Shown here: piece after piece, positions 16,965-25,147 of the stretch
Numbering within the stretch: position 1 is the first letter of the stretch
Layout: each line of letters opens with the position of its first letter
Source: Campylobacter sp.
Lineage (GTDB): Bacteria; Campylobacterota; Campylobacteria; Campylobacterales; Campylobacteraceae
DNA length: 36,824 nucleotides
NCBI RefSeq assembly: GCF_020024835.1
Contig: NZ_JAHHTD010000007.1
Coordinates: 1-36,824, forward strand
Reading direction: 5' to 3'
The notes under the pieces: model-generated
What the model was told of the DNA's origin: nothing
The model's database searches: none
The model's input: only the letters and a program-made list of their open reading frames with translations
Program-made: the position numbers and the translations under genes

Positions 16965-17507
16965 TTATATCTCCAATACACTATAAACAGAAGTTAATTG
17001 TGATAATTGTTTGCTACCTTCAAGATCTTTTAAATTTAATAAAAAACACGCTTCTATGCAATTTGCATTTAATCTTTGTATAAGTTTTACTGCTGCTATT
17101 GCGGTGCCACCTGTTGCAATTAGATCATCTATAAGCAAAACTCTAGCGTTTTTAGTATTATTAAATGCGTCGATATGAATTTCTAAAATATCTTCTCCAT
17201 ATTCTAAGAAATATTTTTCTTGTAAGCATTTTCCTGGCAATTTTCCAGGTTTTCTAATTGGTATAAAAGGTAATTCTAATTTTGCACTTAATGCAGCACC
17301 AAATATAAAGCCACGACTTTCTATACCGGCTATATAATCAATATTTGAATTTTTATATTTTTCTATCAAATGATTTATTAAAAAAGAAAATGCTTCTTTA
17401 TTGTTTAATAAAGTTGTAATATCTCTAAAAACAATACCTTTCTTAGGAAAATCTTTTATAGCTCTAATGCTATCTAATAAATATTTTTTATTTTGTTCAT
17501 TCATCAT
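16965..17507 (-). CDS. apt: Adenine phosphoribosyltransferase
   Basis: A 180-residue purine-salvage enzyme making AMP from adenine and PRPP. It shows the Apt N-terminus IRAIKDFPKKGIVFRDITTLL, the segment GIESRGFIFG, and the PRPP-binding motif VLLIDDLIATGGTA (about residues 122-135). Length is typical. Of the two adjacent Met codons I chose the first, at 17507, because it overlaps the upstream gene's stop as ATGA. It belongs to the rpiB-to-ychF operon. Confidence 0.95.
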   Translation of the reverse strand: MMNEQNKKYLLDSIRAIKDFPKKGIVFRDITTLLNNKEAFSFLINHLIEKYKNSNIDYIAGIESRGFIFGAALSAKLELPFIPIRKPGKLPGKCLQEKYFLEYGEDILEIHIDAFNNTKNARVLLIDDLIATGGTAIAAVKLIQRLNANCIEACFLLNLKDLEGSKQLSQLTSVYSVLEI

Positions 17508-17836
17508 AATAATGCCTCTATTTTTACTTCTAATTCTTTAATCTTTTGTCTTAACTTTTCATTTTCTATACGATATTGTGAATTTCTTGTTCTAAGTGAG
17601 GTTAAATCAGCTTTGCTTTTGTTGAGTTCTTCGGTTAAAATATCAATATTTCCTAAGCTTCTTTGGAGTTGAATTTGTAGTTTTCGTATAACTATTTCTG
17701 TATCATCAAGATTTCTTTTAATATAATCTTTTGCTATTTTTTCTTTATCAAGCAAAGTTTTATAATAAAGCAACATAATGGTCATATAAATACTAATACA
17801 AATTAATATTGTTAATATAAGCCAACTAAGTATCAT
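17504..17836 (-). CDS. Small single-pass membrane protein with coiled coil
   Basis: A 110-residue protein of unknown function. Residues about 3-26 form one transmembrane helix (ILSWLILTILICISIYMTIM), and nearly all the rest (about 35-108) is charged, heptad-like coiled coil with no Cys. The topology is likely a membrane anchor with a cytoplasmic rod. It is joined to rpiB and apt by ATGA overlaps on both sides, so it is expressed with them. Homologues occur at the same place in C. jejuni, as I recall (Cj0926). No catalytic motif is visible. Confidence 0.8.
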   Translation of the reverse strand: MILSWLILTILICISIYMTIMLLYYKTLLDKEKIAKDYIKRNLDDTEIVIRKLQIQLQRSLGNIDILTEELNKSKADLTSLRTRNSQYRIENEKLRQKIKELEVKIEALL

Positions 17837-18270
17837 ATAAGTTCCTCTATTTTACTAATTCTTTGACAATGTCTCCCACCGCTAAAAGAGGTGTTAATGA
17901 AACTAGTGATAATTTCAAAAGCCATATCAATACCGATTAATCTTGAACCTAATGCTAAAACATTTGCATCATTATGTTCTCTTGAGAGTTTAGCACTCAA
18001 TGGTTCATTACATAAAGCACAACGTATATTTTTATGACGATTTGCGGCTATGCTCATACCTATACCAGATCCACAGATTAAAATACCAAATGTTTTTTCA
18101 TCAATCTTAGAGCTTAATGAGTGTGCAAAATCAGGATAATCACAACGATTAGCATCAAAAGGTCCAAGATCTTCATAGGTGATTTTTAGATCTTTTAAAA
18201 ATAGGATAATTTCTTCTTTAAGTTTAAAGCCGGCGTGATCACTAGCAATAAAAATTTTCTCTTTTAACAT
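17833..18270 (-). CDS. rpiB: Ribose-5-phosphate isomerase B
   Basis: A 145-residue enzyme interconverting ribulose-5-phosphate and ribose-5-phosphate. The RpiB/LacAB pattern is complete: ASDHAGFKLKEEI at the start, CDYPDFA, CGSGIGMSIAANRHKNIRCAL with the catalytic Cys region, and SREHNDANVLALGSR. The frame opens at a GTG at 18279, but the ATG at 18270 gives the usual start MLKEKIFIASDHAG. It is the first gene of the six-gene minus-strand operon ending with ychF, with a candidate promoter about 40 bp upstream. Confidence 0.93.
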   Translation of the reverse strand: MLKEKIFIASDHAGFKLKEEIILFLKDLKITYEDLGPFDANRCDYPDFAHSLSSKIDEKTFGILICGSGIGMSIAANRHKNIRCALCNEPLSAKLSREHNDANVLALGSRLIGIDMAFEIITSFINTSFSGGRHCQRISKIEELI

Positions 18271-18304
18271 AGAATTCACTTTTTTTGAAAAATTTAGAGC
18301 TTTA

Positions 18305-18310
18305 ATTCTA
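18305..18310 (-). promoter_or_regulatory. Candidate -10 box for the rpiB-ychF operon
   Basis: Read on the minus strand the sequence is TATGATAGAAT: a TAGAAT hexamer preceded by an extended TGA, 35 bp before the rpiB ATG. This is the only good -10-like match in the divergent gap on that strand. Confidence 0.45.
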
Positions 18311-18381
18311 TCATATTTAATTAAAATTTTTCTTTCTTTTATACAATAAGGCTTAATAATTGTTTTAAATTCACATTATGC

Positions 18382-18387
18382 TATAAT
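18382..18387 (+). promoter_or_regulatory. Extended -10 promoter of cheB-cheR
   Basis: TATAAT preceded by TGC gives a perfect extended -10 box, 42 bp before the cheB ATG. There is no clear -35 hexamer, as is normal for Campylobacter sigma70 promoters; upstream DNA has periodic T runs. Confidence 0.68.
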
Positions 18388-18428
18388 GAGTTCTAAAGTT
18401 TATAGCAAGTATGTCTTAAGAGGTGAAA

Positions 18429-18992
18429 ATGAAATTAATACTAATTGGTTCTTCAACTGGTGGTCCAGGTCAACTTAAATTTTTACTTAATGATATTGAT
18501 TTAAAAGAATGCAGTGTAGTTATAGCACAGCATATGAATCCAGCATTTATACCTTCTTTTGTAAATCAATTTAACAAAGAAGCTATAAGTGAAGTTGTTA
18601 TGGCAAGTGATAAAGAAGTTATTAAAAGCGGTAAAATTTATATTTGCCAAAAAAATATGGTCTTAAGTGGAAATAATACTTTAGTTTTAAATATGACAGA
18701 TGAACCAAGTAGTTTTAATCCAGGTATAGATGTGCTTTTTAACTCAGCATTAAAACTTTGCAAGTATAATAAAATTTTAGCTATGGTTATGACTGGAATG
18801 GGAGATGATGGTGCTAAATCTTTATTTGAGCTTTATAAATTAGGTGTAAAATGTTTATGCGAGAATGAAGAAAATTGCGTTGTTTATGGTATGCCTAAAA
18901 AAGCTAAAGAATTAAATCCTTTTTTAAAACCAATGAGTTTGATTGAGCTTAAAAAAGAAATTACACACTTTGCAAATTCACAGGAAAAATAA
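18429..18992 (+). CDS. cheB: CheB methylesterase domain protein without receiver
   Basis: A 187-residue protein consisting only of the CheB catalytic domain, which removes methyl groups from (or deamidates) chemoreceptor glutamates. The catalytic triad is visible: Ser9 in IGSSTGG, His in AQHMNP (about residue 36), and Asp in TGMGDDGA near 135. The N-terminal phospho-receiver domain of standard CheB is absent, as in C. jejuni, so activity cannot be set by CheA phosphorylation of CheB itself. A GTG 6 bp upstream is in frame, but the ATG at 18429 is correctly spaced from AAGAGG. cheR overlaps its stop by one base. Confidence 0.92.
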   Translation: MKLILIGSSTGGPGQLKFLLNDIDLKECSVVIAQHMNPAFIPSFVNQFNKEAISEVVMASDKEVIKSGKIYICQKNMVLSGNNTLVLNMTDEPSSFNPGIDVLFNSALKLCKYNKILAMVMTGMGDDGAKSLFELYKLGVKCLCENEENCVVYGMPKKAKELNPFLKPMSLIELKKEITHFANSQEK

Positions 18993-19774
18993 TGATAAAA
19001 ATAAATAAAAATGAATTAAATGATTTTATTGCAGTTGTAGAACAAATTAGTGGTAATAATCTTGCGACAAAGCGTGATATTTTACTTACTAAACTTCCTA
19101 AATTTTTAGAAGAATTGGGATTAAATAGTCTTAGTGAGCTAAATGGTAAAGCAATGCTTCAGAGAAATTTAAAGCAAGAGATAATGAATTTTATCACGGT
19201 TTGTGAAACTTATTTTTTTAGAGAATTAGAGCAATTAAAAGATGTAGTCTTTTATGTAAAAAATCTTGGACGTCCTGTGAATATATTATGTGCACCCTGT
19301 TCAAGTGGGGAAGAAGTGTATTCTTTGGCTATTTTAGCAAGTGAAAATTTTGTTAAAGATATGAATATTGTTGGTATAGATATTAATAAAAATATGATAG
19401 ATCGCTGTAGTAAAATGATTTATTCAGAGCGTTCTGTTTCGAGATTAAGCATTGTAGAAAAAAAGCGTTTTTTTGAAGCTAAAGATGATATGTATCATTT
19501 AAAAAAAGAGACTTTAACGTGTAGATGTCGTTTTGAGCTTTGCAATGTTTTTGATGATGCTTTGTTTAGACTTGGTAAATTTGACATTATTCTTTCAAGA
19601 AATATGATGATTTATTTTGATCGGGATTTTAAGATTAAACTTATGGAGCGTTTTCATAAGATTTTAAATAAAGATGGCAGGGTTTATCCTGGGAATTCTG
19701 ATCTTGTCCCTGAAACAGCATATTTTGAAAAGAAAATTTCAGCAGGTGGTATGTATTATAGTAAGATAGATTAA
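18992..19774 (+). CDS. cheR: Chemoreceptor methyltransferase CheR
   Basis: A 260-residue SAM-dependent methyltransferase that methylates glutamates of chemoreceptors, opposing CheB. The N-terminal helical domain (1 to about 70, ending ITVCETYFFRE) is followed by the SAM site ILCAPCSSGEEVYSLAIL (about 96-113), GIDINKNMID, and the late motif FDIILSRNMMIYFD. It has no pentapeptide-binding or TPR extension. It is coupled to cheB through TAATG. Its 3' end overlaps the convergent MFS gene by four bases. Confidence 0.94.
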   Translation: MIKINKNELNDFIAVVEQISGNNLATKRDILLTKLPKFLEELGLNSLSELNGKAMLQRNLKQEIMNFITVCETYFFRELEQLKDVVFYVKNLGRPVNILCAPCSSGEEVYSLAILASENFVKDMNIVGIDINKNMIDRCSKMIYSERSVSRLSIVEKKRFFEAKDDMYHLKKETLTCRCRFELCNVFDDALFRLGKFDIILSRNMMIYFDRDFKIKLMERFHKILNKDGRVYPGNSDLVPETAYFEKKISAGGMYYSKID

Positions 19775-20964
19775 AGAAATTTTTTATTAAACCAGTGCCA
19801 GTATAATGCCCCAAAAATAAAACATACACCTAAGCTAAAAGTAAAATAACTTAATTTGACTTTATAAAATTCAAATAAATATCCTGTAAAAAAGACGATA
19901 ATAGCACTAAAGGTTAAAAATACCATATCATTATAGGCTATGACTCTACCATAATATTTTTTATCGCATTCATTTTGCAAAAGTGTATAGGTGTAGCTCC
20001 ATAATGAAGAGGTGCAAAATCCTGCTGCTATTAATCCAATAAAAGCAAGATAAAAATTAAATTGCAAACTTGACCAAAGGATTAAGCCAAAACCTTGAGC
20101 AAGATATAAAAACACTAATGTCTTTTTGCTAATATAAGAGCTTAAAATATATGGTCCTGTAAGTAAAGATAAGGCTCTTATAGCATTAGATAGTCCTATA
20201 GCTAAAGGAATGGATATGATATTTGCATATTTGTATTCAGCTAAAAGAGTGATTAAAACATCATAAGCTGTAATTCCAACTATACCATGAAGTAATATTA
20301 GATGAATGATTTTTTTATTGTTAAATACATATATTAATCCTTCTTTTACGAGGATAAAAATATTATTTTGTGTTGTATTTTTCTCATCAGGTAAAATAAT
20401 TTTTTTTAAAATAAGTATAACGCAAAATAGCATTAAAGTATCTACGATAAAAGCAGGTTTAACTCCAAAAAAATTGATAAACAAACCAGCTATAGCCATA
20501 CCTAAAGCATAAGAAACAGCCCAAATGATACTATGAAGCTCATTGCCAAGTTTTAATTCTTGTGGGGTTAAAATTTTTGGTAAAACAGACATTTCTGTTT
20601 GAAAATACATACTAGCAACGGCCATACGAATGAAAGTTAAAAGATATAAAAACCAAAGCATAGTTAAAGAATTTACAAAAATAAGCATAAAAATCGAAAA
20701 CATTTCAATAATAATCATACTCATTAATAAATTTTTAGGTTTGAATCTATCAACTATTACTCCATTAATTGGTGCAAGTATGATTGAAGGCAAAAAAACA
20801 AAAATAGTTGAAAATCCTATGATATTAGCAGGAGCACTAAGATCTTTTGTTAAAAGAGTAAATACGCCAACTTGAGAAAACCAAGCTCCAAAATAGCTTA
20901 TGAATTGGATAATGGCTAATAATCTAAAAGTTTTGTTGTTTTTAAGCAACATTTTGTAAGTCAT
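19771..20964 (-). CDS. Major facilitator superfamily transporter
   Basis: A 397-residue membrane protein with about 12 predicted helices. An MFS motif-A-like loop lies between helices 2 and 3 (NGVIVDRFKPKNLL, about 63-76). The sequence resembles the MFS_3/enterobactin-exporter-like group (start RLLAIIQFISYFGAWFSQVG), whose members export small molecules. The substrate cannot be told. An AGGG ribosome site sits before the ATG at 20964. It is divergent from mqnC, as Cj0461c is in C. jejuni by my memory, and convergent with cheR, which marks a different gene order. Confidence 0.82.
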   Translation of the reverse strand: MTYKMLLKNNKTFRLLAIIQFISYFGAWFSQVGVFTLLTKDLSAPANIIGFSTIFVFLPSIILAPINGVIVDRFKPKNLLMSMIIIEMFSIFMLIFVNSLTMLWFLYLLTFIRMAVASMYFQTEMSVLPKILTPQELKLGNELHSIIWAVSYALGMAIAGLFINFFGVKPAFIVDTLMLFCVILILKKIILPDEKNTTQNNIFILVKEGLIYVFNNKKIIHLILLHGIVGITAYDVLITLLAEYKYANIISIPLAIGLSNAIRALSLLTGPYILSSYISKKTLVFLYLAQGFGLILWSSLQFNFYLAFIGLIAAGFCTSSLWSYTYTLLQNECDKKYYGRVIAYNDMVFLTFSAIIVFFTGYLFEFYKVKLSYFTFSLGVCFIFGALYWHWFNKKFL

Positions 20965-21012
20965 AATAACCCTAATTTATTTTTGATTGAGATTTTAAAC
21001 TAAAGAGATTAG

Positions 21013-21018
21013 ATTATA
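21013..21018 (-). promoter_or_regulatory. -10 box of the MFS transporter gene
   Basis: Perfect TATAAT on the minus strand (context CGATATAATC), 49 bp before the MFS gene start, in the 112-bp divergent gap with mqnC. Confidence 0.55.
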
Positions 21019-21049
21019 TCGTTTTTAAAATTATTTTACATTTAAATGA

Positions 21050-21055
21050 TATAAT
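21050..21055 (+). promoter_or_regulatory. Extended -10 promoter of mqnC
   Basis: TGATATAAT is an extended -10 box with perfect hexamer, 22 bp before the mqnC ATG. The implied leader is very short (about 15 bases) and contains the AAAGG ribosome site. Only 31 bp separate it from the divergent -10 box, so the two promoters must interfere or share control. Confidence 0.68.
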
Positions 21056-21076
21056 TTACGATTTTAAAGGTCAATT

Positions 21077-22123
21077 ATGAGTAGAATAGATAAAAAAGAA
21101 GCTTTAAATTTACTTCAATATGCCTCTTTAAATGAGCTTGGAGAAATGGCTTATGAAAAAAAAATAAAAATTCATCCTGATAAAATTAGCACTTTTGTAG
21201 TAGATAGAAATATAAATTATACAAATATTTGTTGTATTGATTGTGATTTTTGTGCATTTTGTAGAAAAGAAAAAGATGATGATTCTTATGTTTTAAAATA
21301 TGAAGAAATTGGTAAAAAAATAGAAGAATTGCAAGCTATAGGTGGAACGCAAATTTTATTTCAAGGTGGTGTTCATCCAAAACTTAAAATAAAATGGTAT
21401 GAGGATTTACTTTCTTATATAACAACTAATTATCCTACTATAGCCGTGCATGGTTTTTCAGCTGTTGAGATTGCATATATTGCTAAAGTTTCTAAAATCT
21501 CTATAGAAAATGTTTTAAAAAGACTTCAAGATAAAGGGCTTTTTTCTATCCCTGGAGCTGGTGCTGAAGTATTAAGTGATAGAGTAAGAGACATAATAGC
21601 TCCTCATAAATGCGATACAAAAACTTGGTTAAAAATACATGAAAGTGCTCACAATCTTGGTATGAAAAGCACAGCTACTATGATGTTTGGTACTATTGAA
21701 ACTGATGAGGAACTTATAGAACATTTTGATTATTTAAGAAATTTACAAGATAAAACAAATGGTTTTAGAGCTTTTATTTTATGGTCATTTCAAAGTCAAA
21801 ATACACCTTTAATTCAAAAACATCCAGAAATTATAAAACAAAGTTCAAATAGATATTTAAGATTGTTAGCTTTAGCCAGACTTTACTTAGATAATTTTAA
21901 AAATTTACAAAGTTCTTGGGTAACGCAAGGATCTTTAATAGGACAACTCGCACTTAAATTTGGTGCTAATGATTTGGGTTCGACTATGATGGAAGAAAAC
22001 GTTGTGGCAGCAGCTGGTGCAAGATATAGAATGAATCAAGAACAAATGATAGAGTTGATAAAGGATATTGGAGAATTTCCTGCTAAGCGTGATACAGCTT
22101 ATAATATTTTAGAAAGGTTTTAA
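21077..22123 (+). CDS. mqnC: Cyclic dehypoxanthinyl futalosine synthase
   Basis: A 348-residue radical SAM enzyme of the futalosine route to menaquinone, which cyclises dehypoxanthinyl futalosine. The cluster motif lies in NICCIDCDFCAFCR (about 50-63, CxxxCxxC), preceded by VDRNINYTN. GGTQILFQGGVHP, FSAVEI, PGAGAEVLSDRVR and the C-terminal EENVVAAAGA are all family marks. Menaquinone is the main respiratory quinone in Campylobacter. The gene stop overlaps the next start by one base. Confidence 0.93.
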   Translation: MSRIDKKEALNLLQYASLNELGEMAYEKKIKIHPDKISTFVVDRNINYTNICCIDCDFCAFCRKEKDDDSYVLKYEEIGKKIEELQAIGGTQILFQGGVHPKLKIKWYEDLLSYITTNYPTIAVHGFSAVEIAYIAKVSKISIENVLKRLQDKGLFSIPGAGAEVLSDRVRDIIAPHKCDTKTWLKIHESAHNLGMKSTATMMFGTIETDEELIEHFDYLRNLQDKTNGFRAFILWSFQSQNTPLIQKHPEIIKQSSNRYLRLLALARLYLDNFKNLQSSWVTQGSLIGQLALKFGANDLGSTMMEENVVAAAGARYRMNQEQMIELIKDIGEFPAKRDTAYNILERF

Positions 22124-23280
22124 TGTTAAGTTTAAAAATTAAAAATATTAATGTAGATATTATTTATGAGTATGAAAATGATTTACCTATAGTTTTTTTT
22201 AAGTTAATTTTTAAAAATGCTGGAAAAATATCAGAAAAACAAAATGCCGGATTAGCAAGTATGCTTGCTAGGGTATTTAATGAAGGAAGCAATGATGATT
22301 TTTTTAAGAAATTAGAATATAAAGCCATAACAATGTATGCTGAATCTAATTTTGAACATTTTAAAATTAATATTAGGTGTTTAAAAGAGCATTTTGATTT
22401 TGCTATAGAAAAATTAGAAGAATTACTTCTTAATGTTCGTTTTGAAGAAAAGATTTTGCAAAGACTAAAAATTATAGCTATTGGAGAACTTTTAAGTTTG
22501 AATACTGATTATGATTACCAAGCTGAAAGACTTTTAAATAAAAATGTTTTTAAAGATGAAATTTTTCAAACAGGAATTGAAGGAAGTAAAGAAAGTATAG
22601 AAAAAATTTCATTAAAAGAATTAAAAGACTTTATGAGTGAGAATTTAAATTTAAATAATGCTCTTTTTGTTTTTGGCGGCGATATTAAAGAAGATGAAGT
22701 AAGGGCAAATGCGGAAAAAATTGGTGCTTTATTAAGTGCAGGGACGCAAAAATGTAGTAAAAAATTTCAATTATTAGATAAAAATACTGAAAATATTGAA
22801 TTTAAAAATACTAAGCAAGCTTATATTTATTTTTGTTCTCCTTTGTATGTTGATGTTAATGATGAGTGTGCATATTTAGCTAAACTTGCTTTATTTATAC
22901 TTGGACAGGGTGGTTTTGGATCAAGATTGATGGAAGAAATTAGGGTTAAGAGAGGTTTAGCATATTCTGCTTATGCTAAATTAGATATTAATTTAAATTA
23001 TAATAGAGTATTTGGATATTTGCAGACTAAAAACGAAAGTGCAAAATTAGCAAAAGATGTAGTAAAAAATGTATTTGAAGAATTTGTAAGCAATGGTGCA
23101 AATGAAAAAGAATTTGAAATTACTAAGAAATTTTTAATAGGTTCTATGCCTTTGCGTTATGAAAGTTTAAGTAAAAGACTTGAAATTATGGTTAATGAAT
23201 ACTTATTGGGTTTGAAATTTAAAAATGGAAATGGAAAAAATAAAAAATTCAAATTTAGAAGAATTAAATTTATTTATTAA
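22123..23280 (+). CDS. M16-family peptidase homologue lacking HxxEH, frameshifted C-terminus
   Basis: A 385-residue member of the pitrilysin/insulinase (M16) fold. The zinc motif HxxEH is missing: the aligned stretch NAGLASMLARVFNEGS (residues 41-56) has S-M-L-A-R in its place. The paired-subunit marks are kept (GGFGSRLMEEIRVKRGLAYS, with Arg and Tyr that assist catalysis in a partner). This fits the inactive partner of a heterodimeric M16B protease, or a chaperone-like role. The last 19 residues are an unnatural Lys-rich tail: a net +1 shift near the A5 run at 23221-23225 displaces the true C-terminus, which continues in another frame to 23335. It lies between mqnC and recG in a coupled operon. 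Confidence 0.82.
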   Translation: MLSLKIKNINVDIIYEYENDLPIVFFKLIFKNAGKISEKQNAGLASMLARVFNEGSNDDFFKKLEYKAITMYAESNFEHFKINIRCLKEHFDFAIEKLEELLLNVRFEEKILQRLKIIAIGELLSLNTDYDYQAERLLNKNVFKDEIFQTGIEGSKESIEKISLKELKDFMSENLNLNNALFVFGGDIKEDEVRANAEKIGALLSAGTQKCSKKFQLLDKNTENIEFKNTKQAYIYFCSPLYVDVNDECAYLAKLALFILGQGGFGSRLMEEIRVKRGLAYSAYAKLDINLNYNRVFGYLQTKNESAKLAKDVVKNVFEEFVSNGANEKEFEITKKFLIGSMPLRYESLSKRLEIMVNEYLLGLKFKNGNGKNKKFKFRRIKFIY

Positions 23281-23335
23281 GAAACATAATGAGATTAAAA
23301 AACTTAGTTTCGCAAGTATAGAAAATGAAGGTTGA
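23225..23335 (+). pseudogene. Displaced C-terminus of the M16 homologue (+1 frame)
   Basis: In the +1 frame, bases from 23225 read MEMEKIKNSNLEEL and on through IKKHNEIKKLSF to IENEG and a stop at 23333-23335, 11 bp inside recG. This looks like the natural end of the M16 protein and gives the gene the overlap with recG that is usual in this operon. Removing one A from 23221-23225 would restore a 403-residue protein. Sequencing error and true mutation cannot be told apart here. Confidence 0.72.
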
Positions 23336-25145
23336 TGAAAAAGAATTACAATTACTTAATAAACTTGGTGTTAAAAATTGTATCGATCTTGCATTAATTT
23401 TTCCAAAAAAGATTGACGATTATCGTATTAAAAAGATACCAGAAGAAGGATTTTGCACTCAAAATATTAAAGTATTAAATTTAAGATTTCATTCCTTAAA
23501 ACTTTTCATACAATGTGAATGTTTAGAATGGAAAATAAAAGCTAGTATAGTTATTTTTAATCCTAAAAAATGGCATTTTAATATTTTTAAAATTTCAAAT
23601 CAAATTTGTATTTATGCAAAGATGAATTATTTTAATGGATTGTGGCAATTTATTAATCCGCAAGTTATAAAAAATGCTAATATAGTTTTTCCAAGGTATA
23701 AAATTGCTTCAATTAAAGATAGTCAAATAAAAGATATTATCGAAAAATATGTTAATGAAGTAAATTTACAAGCTTTAAGTTTGGAACAAAAATATATTAA
23801 TCTTCTTTTAAATTTACATTCTTACAATGAAAAATCTATTTATTTATTTAAGAATTTTGAGCAAGTTATTGAAGATATTAAGTATATTGAAATTTTTAAT
23901 TATATTCAGCGCTTAAGAGTAAAGAAAAATACACAAAAAGCTTATAAAATAAATGTTTTTGATATTACAAAATGGCTTGATGAGCTAGAGTTTAAACCTA
24001 CAAATGATCAACTTTTAGCTATAGAAGATATAAAAAAAGATCTAAAAAGTGATGTGGCTAAAAGAAGAGTTATTATGGGAGATGTAGGGTGTGGAAAAAC
24101 TTTAGTCTTACTTGCTGCTAGTTTGCTTGTGTATCCTAAAAAATCTGTATTGATGGCTCCAACTAGTATTTTAGCTGAGCAAATTTATCAAGAAGCTAAA
24201 AAACTTTTGCCTAAATTTATGAATATTGTTTTATTAAAAGGTGGAAAAAAAGAAAAAAATATAGATTCTTTAAAAGATGAAGCACATCTTATAATAGGAA
24301 CGCACGCTTTGATTTATCAAGAAAATTTTGATGCAGTGTTAGTAATGATAGATGAGCAACATCGCTTTGGTTCAAATCAAAGACAAAAAATTGCGACATT
24401 AAATCAAAAATTTGACTTAACTCCTCACATAGTGCAGTTTTCAGCCACTCCTATACCAAGAACATTATCTATGATACAAAGTGAATTAGTTAATTTTAGT
24501 TTTATTAAGCAAATGCCATTTGAAAAAAATATTCAAACTTTTTGTATCCAAGATAAAGATTTTAAATTTTTGCTTAAAAAAATAGACGAAGAGTTGGCCA
24601 AAAATCATCAAATAATCATAGTTTATCCTCTAGTAGATAAGAGTGAAACTATTGATTATTTATCTTTAGAAGAAGCTAAAAAATATTGGTTTTCTAAGTA
24701 TAAAAATGTTTATGTTACTCACGGAAAAGATAAAAATAAAGATGAAATTTTAAAAGAATTTAAAGATAAAGGTGATATTTTGCTTTCTACGACCGTTGTT
24801 GAAGTAGGAATTTCTTTACCAAAACTTAGTGTTATCGTTATAGTTGGTGCTGAAAGATTGGGGCTTGCAACCTTACATCAATTAAGAGGACGAGTTGGTA
24901 GAGTGGGGCTTGATAGTTTTTGTTATTTATATACAAAATTAAAAGAAATTCCAAATCGTTTGCTTGAATTTTCTAAAACTTTAGATGGTTTTAAGATTGC
25001 TGAACTTGATTTAAAAAATCGCTTAAGTGGAGATTTATTAGATGGTAAGGTGCAACATGGTAATCAATTTAAATATTTTGATTATGCTAAAGATGAGAAA
25101 ATATTATTGCAAGTTAAAAAATATTTTGAAAAAATGAAAGATTAA
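23325..25145 (+). CDS. recG: ATP-dependent DNA helicase RecG
   Basis: A 606-residue superfamily 2 helicase that regresses stalled forks and branch-migrates junctions. The N-terminal wedge domain (about 1-200) is short, as in epsilonproteobacteria. Helicase motifs are in order: I GDVGCGKT (about 251-258), Ia MAPTSILAEQ, II DEQHRFG (about 342), III SATPIPRT, V TTVVEVGI, and VI QLRGRVGR. The C-terminal TRG-type segment is present (LLEFSKTLDGFKIAELDL). The start is embedded in the end of the frameshifted M16 gene, and nssR follows after 2 bp. Confidence 0.93.
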   Translation: MKVDEKELQLLNKLGVKNCIDLALIFPKKIDDYRIKKIPEEGFCTQNIKVLNLRFHSLKLFIQCECLEWKIKASIVIFNPKKWHFNIFKISNQICIYAKMNYFNGLWQFINPQVIKNANIVFPRYKIASIKDSQIKDIIEKYVNEVNLQALSLEQKYINLLLNLHSYNEKSIYLFKNFEQVIEDIKYIEIFNYIQRLRVKKNTQKAYKINVFDITKWLDELEFKPTNDQLLAIEDIKKDLKSDVAKRRVIMGDVGCGKTLVLLAASLLVYPKKSVLMAPTSILAEQIYQEAKKLLPKFMNIVLLKGGKKEKNIDSLKDEAHLIIGTHALIYQENFDAVLVMIDEQHRFGSNQRQKIATLNQKFDLTPHIVQFSATPIPRTLSMIQSELVNFSFIKQMPFEKNIQTFCIQDKDFKFLLKKIDEELAKNHQIIIVYPLVDKSETIDYLSLEEAKKYWFSKYKNVYVTHGKDKNKDEILKEFKDKGDILLSTTVVEVGISLPKLSVIVIVGAERLGLATLHQLRGRVGRVGLDSFCYLYTKLKEIPNRLLEFSKTLDGFKIAELDLKNRLSGDLLDGKVQHGNQFKYFDYAKDEKILLQVKKYFEKMKD

Positions 25146-25147
25146 TT

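Noticed and set aside
22193..22200. T8 run in the M16 gene as the cause of the frameshift
   Set aside because: The frame is intact across this run; the protein on both sides is consistent, and the shift occurs only near 23221.
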